Source of the DNA: Lactobacillus taiwanensis DSM 21401
Lineage (GTDB): Bacteria; Bacillota; Bacilli; Lactobacillales; Lactobacillaceae
Assembly: GCF_001436695.1 (NCBI RefSeq)
Contig: NZ_AYZG01000051.1
Span: 86,211 to 150,210, forward strand
Reading direction: 5' to 3'
Length of the DNA: 64,000 nt
The position numbers were made by a program, and so were the translations under genes. The notes under the pieces were generated by a model, which saw nothing but the letters and a program-made list of their open reading frames with translations, was not told the origin of the DNA and did no database searches. Numbering within the stretch: position 1 is the stretch's first letter; each line of letters begins with the position of its first letter. Below are positions 1 through 7,309 of this stretch, one piece after another.

Positions 1-1
1 T

Positions 2-286
2 TGGGCAATTACAGAACAAAATGCAAAAAAATTTGATGAAAAAGATAATTTGAATGCACAAGCAGCTTACGAAAATGATTCATTTTGGAAAGCTGATACT
101 AGGATAAGCGATAAAACACCAGCTATTGTTATTACAGAGAAGTACCGTGAAAATGAATATAAGCGGTCAGAGTATGCTTCAAATAATTCGAAATCTAAAG
201 TCATAACATTGGGTAATTCGCATTATATTCATTTTGAATATCCAAAGAAAATTGCAGAAATAGTTGAAGAGGTTATAGATTTTTAA
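2..286 (+). CDS. alpha/beta hydrolase, C-terminal fragment
   Basis: The frame is open from the left edge of the window to TAA at 284-286, so this is the 3' part of a gene that starts outside. A TTG at 50 is internal to the open frame and is not needed as a start. The tail contains GNSHYIHFEYPKKIAEIV, the pattern around the catalytic histidine and last helix of alpha/beta hydrolases (x-x-H-Y-I-H followed by a helix). Nucleophile and acid lie outside the window, so substrate is unknown. It sits 25 nt before the MFS gene, same strand, and may share its transcript. Confidence 0.6.
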   Translation, partial: WAITEQNAKKFDEKDNLNAQAAYENDSFWKADTRISDKTPAIVITEKYRENEYKRSEYASNNSKSKVITLGNSHYIHFEYPKKIAEIVEEVIDF

Positions 287-311
287 GAAAAAATAATAGG
301 AGTTGATGATT

Positions 312-1505
312 ATGAGGTTAAAGAGTGTAAGCTTTAAAATTGTAGTTTTATTTTTAGTTTTTACAGCAGTTTTTACACTTTTCCGATCATCAATGTCAGG
401 AATTTTTTCATTATTTTATGCTAAAAATGGAATCCCAAATGCAAATATTAGTTCAATAAAATCTTTTCAAAACATCGGTATTATGTTTGGGCTTCTTCCA
501 GCCGGATATTTGGCGGATAAAGTTGGAAGATTGAAAGTTCTAGCTTTATCATCTTTAGTTATTGCCACGAGTTTTTTCATTCTAATTCTATTTAGAAACT
601 TCTTTTTCTTTTCAATGGCAGAGCTTTTATATGGTATTGGCTTGGCACTTAATTCAGGTACTTTGCTTGCTTACATAACTGATTTACAGGAACAAAATGA
701 AATTGCTCCTAGTAGCAAACTAATGGGGATGCAAGTAATCGTTTTGAATTTAACTACTTTAATTGGTGGAAATATTGGTACTTGGCTATTTGGAATTAAA
801 GACACTGCACCGATATGGTTTGCAATGCTTGGACTTGTGTTATACCCAACCCTTATTTGGTTCATGATAAGTTTCTTATCCTTTTCAGATAATAGAGCTT
901 CTAGTAAAAAGAAAGATAAATATAATATTAAAAATATTGTTGGCTTTTTTAGAAAAAGAAACTTTTGGATATTATTGTTGCTGAATGTGGGCTATGATTG
1001 TGGAACGCAATTTATCCTTATCTATTGGTCAATTATTTATGTTGAGAAATTAGGCTTTAATCTTTCACTGGTTTATACGTTATTTATGTGTGCACTAATT
1101 CTAGGTTCGGTTTTATTTAGTAGAATTTCTACTTTCCTTAATTCAAAAGGAATTACTTTGTTAAATACTGGAAGTATGATTGGAGCATTTATATTAAGTG
1201 GGACTCTAAAAAATAAATATTTACTGCTTTGCCTTTTTCTATTAATTGAATTATTAATGGGAATGATGTCAGGACAAATTTCAGCTACTAGTAATGAAGC
1301 TATTTATGGAGAAAGCAATAAGTCGACTATGCTTTCAACTGTTTCATTTATTGCAGAGATCTTAGTTAGTATTTCATTATTTATAAGCAATAGTATTATG
1401 AAAGTATTTGGAGATTTAAAAGTAATGTTTTTTGTCTCCGCAGTGTATTTTGGTGTTGTTTTGCTAACAATACCTTTAATAAAGGAAAAACAAAATGTTA
1501 GATAA
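312..1505 (+). CDS. MFS transporter
   Basis: Membrane protein of about 397 residues with roughly 12 hydrophobic segments. The loop after TM2 reads GYLADKVGRLK, the major facilitator signature (G-x-x-x-D-x-x-G-R-[RK]), so it is a secondary transporter of the drug/metabolite efflux type. I choose ATG 312 because the ribosome site AGGAG (298-302) lies 9 nt upstream; TTG 303 and ATG 306 are too close to it. The 3' end overlaps the cytidine-deaminase-like gene by 11 nt, so the two are translationally coupled. Substrate unknown. The neighbouring deaminase and CofE-like ligase suggest a small nucleoside- or cofactor-like compound (inference). Confidence 0.85.
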   Translation: MRLKSVSFKIVVLFLVFTAVFTLFRSSMSGIFSLFYAKNGIPNANISSIKSFQNIGIMFGLLPAGYLADKVGRLKVLALSSLVIATSFFILILFRNFFFFSMAELLYGIGLALNSGTLLAYITDLQEQNEIAPSSKLMGMQVIVLNLTTLIGGNIGTWLFGIKDTAPIWFAMLGLVLYPTLIWFMISFLSFSDNRASSKKKDKYNIKNIVGFFRKRNFWILLLLNVGYDCGTQFILIYWSIIYVEKLGFNLSLVYTLFMCALILGSVLFSRISTFLNSKGITLLNTGSMIGAFILSGTLKNKYLLLCLFLLIELLMGMMSGQISATSNEAIYGESNKSTMLSTVSFIAEILVSISLFISNSIMKVFGDLKVMFFVSAVYFGVVLLTIPLIKEKQNVR

Positions 1506-1890
1506 AACTTGGCAAAAGATGTATGAAGAAGCTAAAAGTGTACAGGGATTTAGACAAATATCTGATCATCTAGAAGCAGGCGGAGTAGCAGCTGCTGTTT
1601 TGAGTAATACAGGAAAAATTTATACAGGGGTTTGTATTGATACCGCTTGTACTTTAGGAGTGTGTGCAGAACGCAATGCTTTATTCAGCATGATCACTTG
1701 TGGTGAAAATCATTTCAAGAGAGTCTTAGCCATCATGTCTAATGGAAAGAATGGCGCACCGTGTGGAGCTTGTCGTGAATTTATGGTACAGCTTATGGAA
1801 AAAGACTATAAAAATATTGAAGTATTGATGGATTACGACAGGGAAGAAATTACTACTCTGGGCAGGTTAACACCTGATTGGTGGTTATAG
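1495..1890 (+). CDS. cytidine deaminase-like protein
   Basis: 131 residues, usual size for a homotetrameric zinc-dependent cytidine or blasticidin-S deaminase. The zinc/catalytic signature is intact: CAERNA (first Cys ligand and catalytic Glu) and later PCGACR (two further Cys ligands). The N-terminal part has A-A-V-L-S-N-T-G-K-I-Y-T-G, as in the nucleoside-binding strand. It overlaps the MFS gene upstream by 11 nt and abuts the CofE-like gene downstream, so it belongs to a three-gene unit. It could be a housekeeping pyrimidine salvage Cdd, but pairing with an exporter and a ligase-family protein makes a special substrate (a cytosine nucleoside antibiotic or analogue) a real alternative. Confidence 0.8.
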   Translation: MLDKTWQKMYEEAKSVQGFRQISDHLEAGGVAAAVLSNTGKIYTGVCIDTACTLGVCAERNALFSMITCGENHFKRVLAIMSNGKNGAPCGACREFMVQLMEKDYKNIEVLMDYDREEITTLGRLTPDWWL

Positions 1891-1892
1891 TC

Positions 1893-2606
1893 ATGATTAC
1901 AATTGAAGCATTGCATAATTTCCCTAAGATAGAGAAAAATTGCAATTTAGGTACAGAAATAATTAAAACAATCAAAAATGAAAATTTTATTCTTCATAAT
2001 AATGATGTTTTATGTATTGCTTCTAAGTTGATTTCTAAATCTGCAGGTCTGTTTATTGATTTAAAATCTATTAATCCAAGTCAATTAACCTTACGTTTGC
2101 ATCAGCAAATACCCAGAAAAGATCCAAGACTAATTCAGGTTATAATTGATCAAACCGAAGATAAGAATGGTAAGAAACTACAGATATCTAAGAACTTTAT
2201 TGGTGGGTGGCTGCCGAATGGGTTGTTTTTAACCAGTGCAGGAGTAGATAAACTTGATGCGAATACTGCAATGGTTTTACCCCGAAATTGTGATGAAATT
2301 GCTAAGAAAATTAGTGAAGATATTTTTGATCAATTAAAAGTCAGAGTAGCTATCATAATTACCGATAGTGATGGGAGAATTGATAAAAAAGGTGCTACTC
2401 AAGTAGCAGTTGGACTGTATGGTATTTCTGGCTTAAGAAAAAGTCGGTATGAAGATAAAACTAATGTTGAAACTATCTGTGATATGTTAGCGGGTTCTGC
2501 AGGCTTATTGATGGGGCAAAGAGGGAAAAGGCTGCCTATTGTTAAAATTCACGGTATGGATTATGTGTTTGGCAAGACTGCAACAGTTAAAGATGCAGTG
2601 AACTAA
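1893..2606 (+). CDS. CofE-like (F420-0:L-glutamate ligase family) protein
   Basis: About 237 residues, close to the single-domain CofE length. Family landmarks appear in order: LCIASKLISKSAG near residue 45, a TSAGVDKLDAN block near 115 (family N-A-G-I-D), IIITDSDGR near 155 (family I-T-D-T-x-G-R, metal/GTP site), and a C-terminal ADxLAxxAxLxMGxxxxxxPxxxxxG pattern, here DMLAGSAGLLMGQ then LPIVKIHG. CofE adds glutamate to F420-0 with GTP. Lactobacilli are not known to make F420, so the substrate here is probably another carboxylate. ATG 1893 is chosen rather than TTG 1878, which lies inside the deaminase gene; ATG 1893 follows its TAG directly. Confidence 0.7.
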   Translation: MITIEALHNFPKIEKNCNLGTEIIKTIKNENFILHNNDVLCIASKLISKSAGLFIDLKSINPSQLTLRLHQQIPRKDPRLIQVIIDQTEDKNGKKLQISKNFIGGWLPNGLFLTSAGVDKLDANTAMVLPRNCDEIAKKISEDIFDQLKVRVAIIITDSDGRIDKKGATQVAVGLYGISGLRKSRYEDKTNVETICDMLAGSAGLLMGQRGKRLPIVKIHGMDYVFGKTATVKDAVN

Positions 2607-2620
2607 TTTTTTATCATATA

Positions 2621-2653
2621 TAAAAAGATCAACTTCTAATTGAAATTGATCTT
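2621..2653 (-). terminator. intrinsic terminator of the toxin-antitoxin operon
   Basis: Inverted repeat at 2625-2653: AAGATCAA...TTGATCTT outer arms and TTC/GAA inner arms with a TAATT loop. On the minus strand it is followed by TTTTTA, right after the toxin stop codon. The plus-strand side ends in CAAAG with no T run, so it is directional. Confidence 0.75.
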
Positions 2654-3000
2654 CAAAGTTTATTATTTAATAGTGTCTTTGGCTTATGTTTAGTAAGAAT
2701 TTCATGATTGCCTGTAGAAACTAAGGTAAGTATTAATTTGTTTTTTGAAAAAGTATAAATTACAATCCATTGATCATAATTCAGATTACTATTAGAACTT
2801 AAACGTCCAGGATGAAATTCGTTAAATCCCTTCCAATTTCCTTGCAGAGAATGGTGCTTAATTTTCTTTAGAATTTTATTATCTTGAGCAATTATTGCTT
2901 TTAAACACTGGGTAATTAATTTAATTGGATAGTTTTTCTTTTTTAGTTTTTTTAATTCTTTTTTATAAGTTGGAGAAAAATAGACTTCTACTTGTTTCAT
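2653..3000 (-). CDS. yafQ: YafQ-family mRNA interferase toxin
   Basis: 115 residues of the RelE/YafQ ribosome-dependent endoribonuclease fold. It keeps the histidine-rich landmarks: HHSLQGNWKG (H-x-L-x-G), then EFHPGRL, then W-I-V-I-Y and TGNHEIL near the C-terminus. Compared with typical YafQ (about 92 residues) there are about 11 extra residues (SSNSNLNY and neighbours) between the second His and the D-x-W of the active strand. ATG 3000 overlaps the antitoxin stop (ATGA arrangement), the usual coupling. Expected to cleave mRNA in the ribosome until bound by the antitoxin encoded just upstream. Confidence 0.85.
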   Translation of the reverse strand: MKQVEVYFSPTYKKELKKLKKKNYPIKLITQCLKAIIAQDNKILKKIKHHSLQGNWKGFNEFHPGRLSSNSNLNYDQWIVIYTFSKNKLILTLVSTGNHEILTKHKPKTLLNNKL

Positions 3001-3266
3001 AAGTTATCCATCCATTTATCTAGATCGTCTAAAGAACCTATTTTTTCAATATTGCCATTTTCTACTTCAGATTTTCCTTGTAAAGCTTCTGGTGTATCGA
3101 GAAAATTAAGTAACTCAATATCATCATCAGCAGCTTTTCCAACTGCGAATCTTAGAAATTCTGAAAGTGTTATTCCTCGTTTAGCTAAATTCTTTATGGC
3201 CTTATCTTTAACAGATTTTGATACACGAGTAGATGCACTACTGTTTCTTACTATCATATTATCCAT
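2997..3266 (-). CDS. dinJ: DinJ/RelB-family antitoxin
   Basis: 89 residues. The N-terminal half is a ribbon-helix-helix DNA-binding domain (STRVSKSVKDKAIKNLAK, then GITLSEFLRFAV), typical of RelB/DinJ. The acidic C-terminal half (D-x-L-D-K-W) would wrap the toxin. The ATG at 3266 has AAGGAG 8 nt upstream. It is the first gene of the pair and should autoregulate through the palindrome at 3284-3303. Confidence 0.88.
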   Translation of the reverse strand: MDNMIVRNSSASTRVSKSVKDKAIKNLAKRGITLSEFLRFAVGKAADDDIELLNFLDTPEALQGKSEVENGNIEKIGSLDDLDKWMDNL

Positions 3267-3283
3267 AAAATCATCTCCTTATT

Positions 3284-3303
3284 TGTAATACCATTGTATT
3301 ACA
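3284..3303. promoter_or_regulatory. probable DinJ operator palindrome
   Basis: Perfect inverted repeat TGTAATAC-CATT-GTATTACA with 8-bp arms, 18 bp upstream of the dinJ start codon and just upstream of its AAGGAG. Position and symmetry fit the operator of a ribbon-helix-helix antitoxin. Binding is inferred. Confidence 0.65.
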
Positions 3304-3350
3304 TTTATTAAATATATCAAAATTATTTAATTATTGTGAAGGGAATTCTA

Positions 3351-3851
3351 ATGATATCAAAACTAATTATAATTCGTGGAAACTCTGGCAGTGGCAAAAC
3401 TACATTGTCTAAAGAAATTCACCATCGATTGCCGCACAATACACTATTGATTCCGCAAGATACAGTTAGAAGGGAAATGCTGAATGTTAAAGACGGAGAA
3501 AAGACATTTGCTTTGCCATTATTAGAAAACTTGCTTGAATACGGTTATCATCACTGCTCTTACACTATCTTAGAAGGAATCCTAAATGCAAAATGGTATG
3601 CTGACTTATTTAAAGAAGCACAAGAACTTTTTGGTAGCCAAATTTATGCCTACTATTTTGATATTCCATTTGAAGAAACAATGAAGCGGTATCAAACACG
3701 GCATGAATATTCTTTTGGTAAAGAAAAAATGCGCTCATGGTGGAATGAAAAAGATTATATTGGCTTTATTCCAGAGTATGCTTTTACTAGTCAGATACAT
3801 TTAGCTGATGAAATCTCAATTGTAATGAATGACATTCAAGCAGGAGACTGA
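3351..3851 (+). CDS. P-loop kinase (AAA_33 / zeta-like small kinase)
   Basis: 166 residues. The Walker A motif GNSGSGKTT is at residues 10-18, followed by PQDTVRREML, a strand ending in an acidic residue (TILEGIL) as Walker B equivalent, and a lid-like stretch with R-Y-x-T-R-H. This is the nucleoside/small-molecule kinase arrangement (uridine kinase, chloramphenicol phosphotransferase, zeta), so it phosphorylates a small hydroxylated substrate. ATG 3351 follows GAAGGGA; the upstream GTG 3336 would place the ribosome site inside the gene. First gene of a tight run of five (2-nt gaps to the next two). Confidence 0.75.
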   Translation: MISKLIIIRGNSGSGKTTLSKEIHHRLPHNTLLIPQDTVRREMLNVKDGEKTFALPLLENLLEYGYHHCSYTILEGILNAKWYADLFKEAQELFGSQIYAYYFDIPFEETMKRYQTRHEYSFGKEKMRSWWNEKDYIGFIPEYAFTSQIHLADEISIVMNDIQAGD

Positions 3852-3853
3852 GA

Positions 3854-4669
3854 ATGATTTTGATTGAAAAATTAAATCAAAAATTACAAAGTAATCTGAA
3901 GCCAATCGATCATGAATCTCTTAATAAAACTTTTATTGGGTATAGTAATTTGTATCATGAATCGGTTTTTGTAAAACAATTTGCTAAAGAGCAAGGATGT
4001 TATACAGAAGAAATAGTTACAAAACAAATGAATGATCGAATGATAACGACTTTTTCAATTGATAATAAATATATTTTAGTATTAAAAGACGTTGAACCTA
4101 GAGACATTTCCTCCATTATTGATCAAAATTTAGCTTTCAAAATGGGACAAGTTTTAGGTAAGTTTCATATGCAAATTAAACCATTTCCTAAAATTAAGAT
4201 TGTACGAAATCAATTTGATGACTATCTGTCAGAGATAGATACTTTTCAAGATTCTTTCTATAGAAATCAGTTAAATAAAGTAGCAAAAAAATTTATGACG
4301 CATAAAAATGAAATTCAAAAAGATCTGAAAAACAATTCACATTTTGTTTTACATGGGGATGTAGGAATCAGAAATTATAAGTATATCGGTGGGAAGTTGA
4401 CTTTAATTGATTTTGAAAAAGCACGTCTTGGTCCCGTATATCAAGACTTTATCAAATTGTTTTATCAAGATTTCTCATTGAATCCAGATTTAATTGACTC
4501 ATTTTTAAAAGGATATTCTACTAAAAACTTGAACTATCAATTATTGAGTTTGACTAAACAATATCTAATTTTCACAACAGCAATTGGAATATTTAATTAT
4601 ACTGAAAAAATTGAAGATCTGGCTTTTAAAAAAGTTGGTGAGCGAATGCTCGCCAGTATAGAGGACTAG
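3854..4669 (+). CDS. APH/choline-kinase-family phosphotransferase
   Basis: 271 residues with the protein-kinase-like phosphotransferase signature: Brenner box HGDVGIRNY (catalytic Asp and Asn) and, about 14 residues on, LIDFEKA (Mg-binding D-F-E in place of D-x-D). The N-terminal lobe is divergent. The family phosphorylates aminoglycosides, choline, homoserine, thiamine or nucleosides. The intact catalytic loop says it is an active kinase; the substrate cannot be read from sequence. It starts 2 nt after the P-loop kinase and ends 2 nt before the Nudix gene, so the three are certainly co-transcribed. Confidence 0.75.
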   Translation: MILIEKLNQKLQSNLKPIDHESLNKTFIGYSNLYHESVFVKQFAKEQGCYTEEIVTKQMNDRMITTFSIDNKYILVLKDVEPRDISSIIDQNLAFKMGQVLGKFHMQIKPFPKIKIVRNQFDDYLSEIDTFQDSFYRNQLNKVAKKFMTHKNEIQKDLKNNSHFVLHGDVGIRNYKYIGGKLTLIDFEKARLGPVYQDFIKLFYQDFSLNPDLIDSFLKGYSTKNLNYQLLSLTKQYLIFTTAIGIFNYTEKIEDLAFKKVGERMLASIED

Positions 4670-4671
4670 CA

Positions 4672-5136
4672 ATGACTCAAGACTACATTAAAACTTTACG
4701 CAAAAAAGTTGGTCATGAACCAATTATTTTAAATTTTTCCGGTGGAATTTTGACTAATAATCAGAATGAAATCTTACTTCAAAAAAGATCAGATTTTAAT
4801 GCATGGGGCTTACCTGGTGGTGCTTTAGAATTTGGAGAATCAGCCCAAGAAGCATGCGTTCGAGAATTTTTAGAAGAAACTGGCTTAAAAGTAAGAACTA
4901 AATCATTATTAGGCCTTTCAACTAATTTTATCCAATATTATCCAAATCAAGATGTAGCACAGGCAGTAACTATTGAATTTATTGTTGAACTAGTAGAAAA
5001 AACATCAAAAGAAGTCAGCTCTGAAACTCTTGACTTGAAATATTTTTCTAAAGATAAATTACCCAAGATTTTTAACAAGCAACATCAGCTTTTTATTGAT
5101 CATTACTTTAATGGCGACTATCCATTTATTGATTAA
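4672..5136 (+). CDS. Nudix hydrolase
   Basis: 154 residues. A complete Nudix box G-x5-E-x7-R-E-x-x-E-E-x-G is visible: GGALEFGESAQEACVR, then EFLEETGL. The preceding W-G-L-P-G-G is also typical. The family removes nucleoside diphosphates linked to other groups, needing Mg2+. In this operon it lies between two kinases and two nucleoside phosphorylases, so a nucleotide substrate is likely (inference). Confidence 0.88.
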   Translation: MTQDYIKTLRKKVGHEPIILNFSGGILTNNQNEILLQKRSDFNAWGLPGGALEFGESAQEACVREFLEETGLKVRTKSLLGLSTNFIQYYPNQDVAQAVTIEFIVELVEKTSKEVSSETLDLKYFSKDKLPKIFNKQHQLFIDHYFNGDYPFID

Positions 5137-5155
5137 GGAGGGGGAGAGGGTATAC

Positions 5156-5917
5156 ATGAATGAACAACCATTTATTTTAGATATTGATTTAAATAAACAA
5201 GCTGTAATAGAACCTGGAGTCGAAAATTTACAGTATAAGTTTCATGAAAAATTGCTTTTTGCATTTGTTCCAGATGATGAAATTAAATCTTTTTTAGATA
5301 GACACTCTCATAAGACTTTGGGCAAATTTAAAACTGTTTCGTTTAGGCCTAAGGTATATGAAGTGGAAATCAATAATCAACTAATTACGTTATGTCAAGC
5401 CCCAGTGGGAGCATCAGCTTCAACTAAATTTTTGGATTGGTTGATTAATTATGGAGTTAAACAAGTTTTATCTGTTGGAAATGCAGGGGCACTGACTGAT
5501 CTGCCTGAAAACACGATATTTGTTCCACAAAGAGCGATTCGCGGAGAAGGTACATCCTTTTATTACAAAGAACCAAGTAAGATGATTACATTAAATGAAA
5601 AGTTTGTGCGAAGCGTTGAAAGTGAAATAAAGAAATTAGGTCTTAAATATGAAGAAGGAATAACTTGGACAACCGATGGCTTTTTTAGAGAAACACCCAA
5701 GCAAGTTTTACAAGCCAAAGAATTAGGTGCAAAAACTGTCGAAATGGAGTGCTCAGCTTTAGCTGCTTGTGCAGAATTCAGAAACATAAATTTTGCGCAA
5801 ATTTTGTTTACTGCCGATAGTTTGGCTGATATGGATAATTATGATAAACGTAACTGGGGCCATGATTCATATAGTGTTGGTTTGAATATTGGATCTCAGG
5901 TATTAGTGAATTTATAA
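5156..5917 (+). CDS. nucleoside phosphorylase (PNP/UDP family), copy 1
   Basis: 253 residues of the PNP/uridine phosphorylase superfamily. Evidence is GNAGAL (phosphate/ribose site near residue 110), TTDGFFRETP near 175, and VEMECSALAACA near 200, whose M-E binds the ribose. It cleaves N-glycosidic bonds with phosphate. ATG 5156 is preceded by GGAGGGGGAGAGG, one of the strongest ribosome sites in the window; the alternative start at 5096 is inside the Nudix gene. It is followed after 29 nt by a close paralogue beginning with the same eight residues (MNEQPFIL), a tandem duplication. Confidence 0.82.
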   Translation: MNEQPFILDIDLNKQAVIEPGVENLQYKFHEKLLFAFVPDDEIKSFLDRHSHKTLGKFKTVSFRPKVYEVEINNQLITLCQAPVGASASTKFLDWLINYGVKQVLSVGNAGALTDLPENTIFVPQRAIRGEGTSFYYKEPSKMITLNEKFVRSVESEIKKLGLKYEEGITWTTDGFFRETPKQVLQAKELGAKTVEMECSALAACAEFRNINFAQILFTADSLADMDNYDKRNWGHDSYSVGLNIGSQVLVNL

Positions 5918-5946
5918 TATTTCAACTAAAAATGGAGTGGAAAACT

Positions 5947-6711
5947 ATGAATGAACAACCATTTATTTTAGACTTTGACAAAAATCCGCATGCTGTTCTT
6001 GAACCAAATCACGATCAAGAACCATTTCATTTTCATCCAAGATTGCTTTACGCGTTTGTGCCAGAAAAAGAAATTAAAGCATTTTTAGATCAACATCTTC
6101 ATCGCACTTTAGGCGAATTTGAATCATGCTCTTTTAATCCAAAAATCTATGAAGTTCAAATTGATAATGAATTGTTTACTTTGTGTCAGGCACCCTTAGG
6201 AGCACCAGCAGCTGTGCAATTGCTTGAATGGTTAATTGCTTATGGCGTAAAAAAAGTTTTAACGTTTGGTACTTGCGGTGCCTTGAATGACTTACCAGAA
6301 AATGAGATGCTTTTAGTTAAAAGAGCGATCCGGGATGAAGGAACATCTTTTCATTACATGGAGCCAGGACAGTTTGTTGACTTAGATCGTGATTTTTTGA
6401 ATCAAGTAGAAGGCGTATTATCTGAATTAAGTTTGAAATATGATGAGATCACTACTTGGACAACTGATGGTTTCTTTAGAGAAACGCCTAAAAAAGTAGC
6501 ACAATTTCGTCGGCTAGGAGCAGCAACTGTTGAAATGGAATGCGCTGGGTTGGCAGCATGTGCGAAGTTTAGAAAAGTGGATTGTGCGCAAATCCTATTT
6601 ACCGCCGATACCTTAGCTGATATGGAAAATTATGATGAACGTGATTGGGGCAGTGAATCACATAGCCTTGGTTTAGAAATTGGATCTAAGGTTCTGACTA
6701 AGATCAAATAG
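5947..6711 (+). CDS. nucleoside phosphorylase (PNP/UDP family), copy 2
   Basis: 254 residues, colinear with the preceding phosphorylase and sharing its main motifs: GTCGAL where copy 1 has GNAGAL, TTDGFFRETP, VEMECAGLAACA, and a D-W-G-S-E-S-H-S-L-G tail against N-W-G-H-D-S-Y-S-V-G. The motifs are intact, so both copies are probably active, and the Asn to Thr/Cys changes near the phosphate site may alter specificity. ATG 5947 follows TGGAGTGG with 6 nt spacing; the ATG at 5932 lies before that ribosome site. Last gene of the five-gene run, closed by the strong hairpin at 6721. Confidence 0.82.
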   Translation: MNEQPFILDFDKNPHAVLEPNHDQEPFHFHPRLLYAFVPEKEIKAFLDQHLHRTLGEFESCSFNPKIYEVQIDNELFTLCQAPLGAPAAVQLLEWLIAYGVKKVLTFGTCGALNDLPENEMLLVKRAIRDEGTSFHYMEPGQFVDLDRDFLNQVEGVLSELSLKYDEITTWTTDGFFRETPKKVAQFRRLGAATVEMECAGLAACAKFRKVDCAQILFTADTLADMENYDERDWGSESHSLGLEIGSKVLTKIK

Positions 6712-6720
6712 TAGTTTGTT

Positions 6721-6752
6721 AAAAAGGTTTGGAATTAACTCCAAACCTTTTT
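6721..6752 (+). terminator. intrinsic terminator after the phosphorylase operon
   Basis: 13-bp perfect arms AAAAAGGTTTGGA / TCCAAACCTTTTT around ATTAAC, then more T residues (to 6760). The core TTTGGAATTAACTCCAAA is nearly repeated at 6770-6787 in front of the next gene. Confidence 0.85.
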
Positions 6753-6769
6753 ACTTTTTTTGGTCATTA

Positions 6770-6814
6770 TTTGGAGTTATCTCCAAATTGCATGTTAATA
6801 TTTAGATATATAAT
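6770..6814 (+). promoter_or_regulatory. promoter with overlapping palindrome (ASCH gene)
   Basis: Palindrome TTTGGAG-TTAT-CTCCAAA (6770-6787) ends where a weak -35 (TTGCAT, 6788-6793) begins. The -10 TATAAT is at 6809-6814, spacer 15 bp. The GGAGTTA(A/T)CTCC core resembles MerR-family operators as I know them. No MerR gene is in the window. Confidence 0.45.
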
Positions 6815-6859
6815 GTATACTATACAAAAGCTAAATTTAATTGGTTATTGGTAGATTTA

Positions 6860-7309
6860 ATGAGTGAACAAATAAAACAATATTGGCATGGATTTTGTCG
6901 AAGCCATAATTTAGACTATGAAACTCCTGTTGAAGCTTGGGCTTTTGGAGCAACACAAAAAGATGCTAATGAACTAGCTTCTTTGGTAGATAAAGGCATT
7001 AAGACGGCTACTACTTCAGCATATGAATTGTATAGTAAAGATGAAGCAGTTCCTAAGGCAGGCGAATGGAGCATTATTTTAGATGGAAACCAGCAGCCAG
7101 TTTGCGTAATTAGAGAGTGCTGTGTAGAGATTATCCCTTATAATTTAATTTCGAAAGAACATGCTTATCATGAAGGCGAAGGAGATCGTAGTTATGAATA
7201 TTGGCGCAGAGTTCATGATGATTTTTTTACGCGTGAATATAAGGAAATAGGGAAAGAATTTTATCCGCAAGCACCAATGGTGTGTGAAGTTTTTGAGAAG
7301 GTAGAATAA
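6860..7309 (+). CDS. ASCH-domain protein (YhfF-like)
   Basis: 149 residues. The hallmark G-x-K-T-x-T appears as KGIKTATTSAYELY near residue 50, and the conserved EGEGDRSYEYWRRVH follows near 105. ASCH proteins adopt a PUA-like RNA-binding fold; some members are ribonucleases or N4-acetylcytidine amidohydrolases, so a nucleotide/RNA role is reasonable. ATG 6860 is used; the in-frame TTG at 6848 gives no better ribosome site and neither has a strong one. The stop overlaps the next ATG (TAATG), coupling it to the broken phosphatase gene. Confidence 0.8.
   Translation: MSEQIKQYWHGFCRSHNLDYETPVEAWAFGATQKDANELASLVDKGIKTATTSAYELYSKDEAVPKAGEWSIILDGNQQPVCVIRECCVEIIPYNLISKEHAYHEGEGDRSYEYWRRVHDDFFTREYKEIGKEFYPQAPMVCEVFEKVE

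Noticed and set aside
2992-3288. 98-codon plus-strand frame over the antitoxin gene
   Set aside because: It is antisense to a clear DinJ gene, has no family features, and begins inside the toxin-antitoxin overlap.
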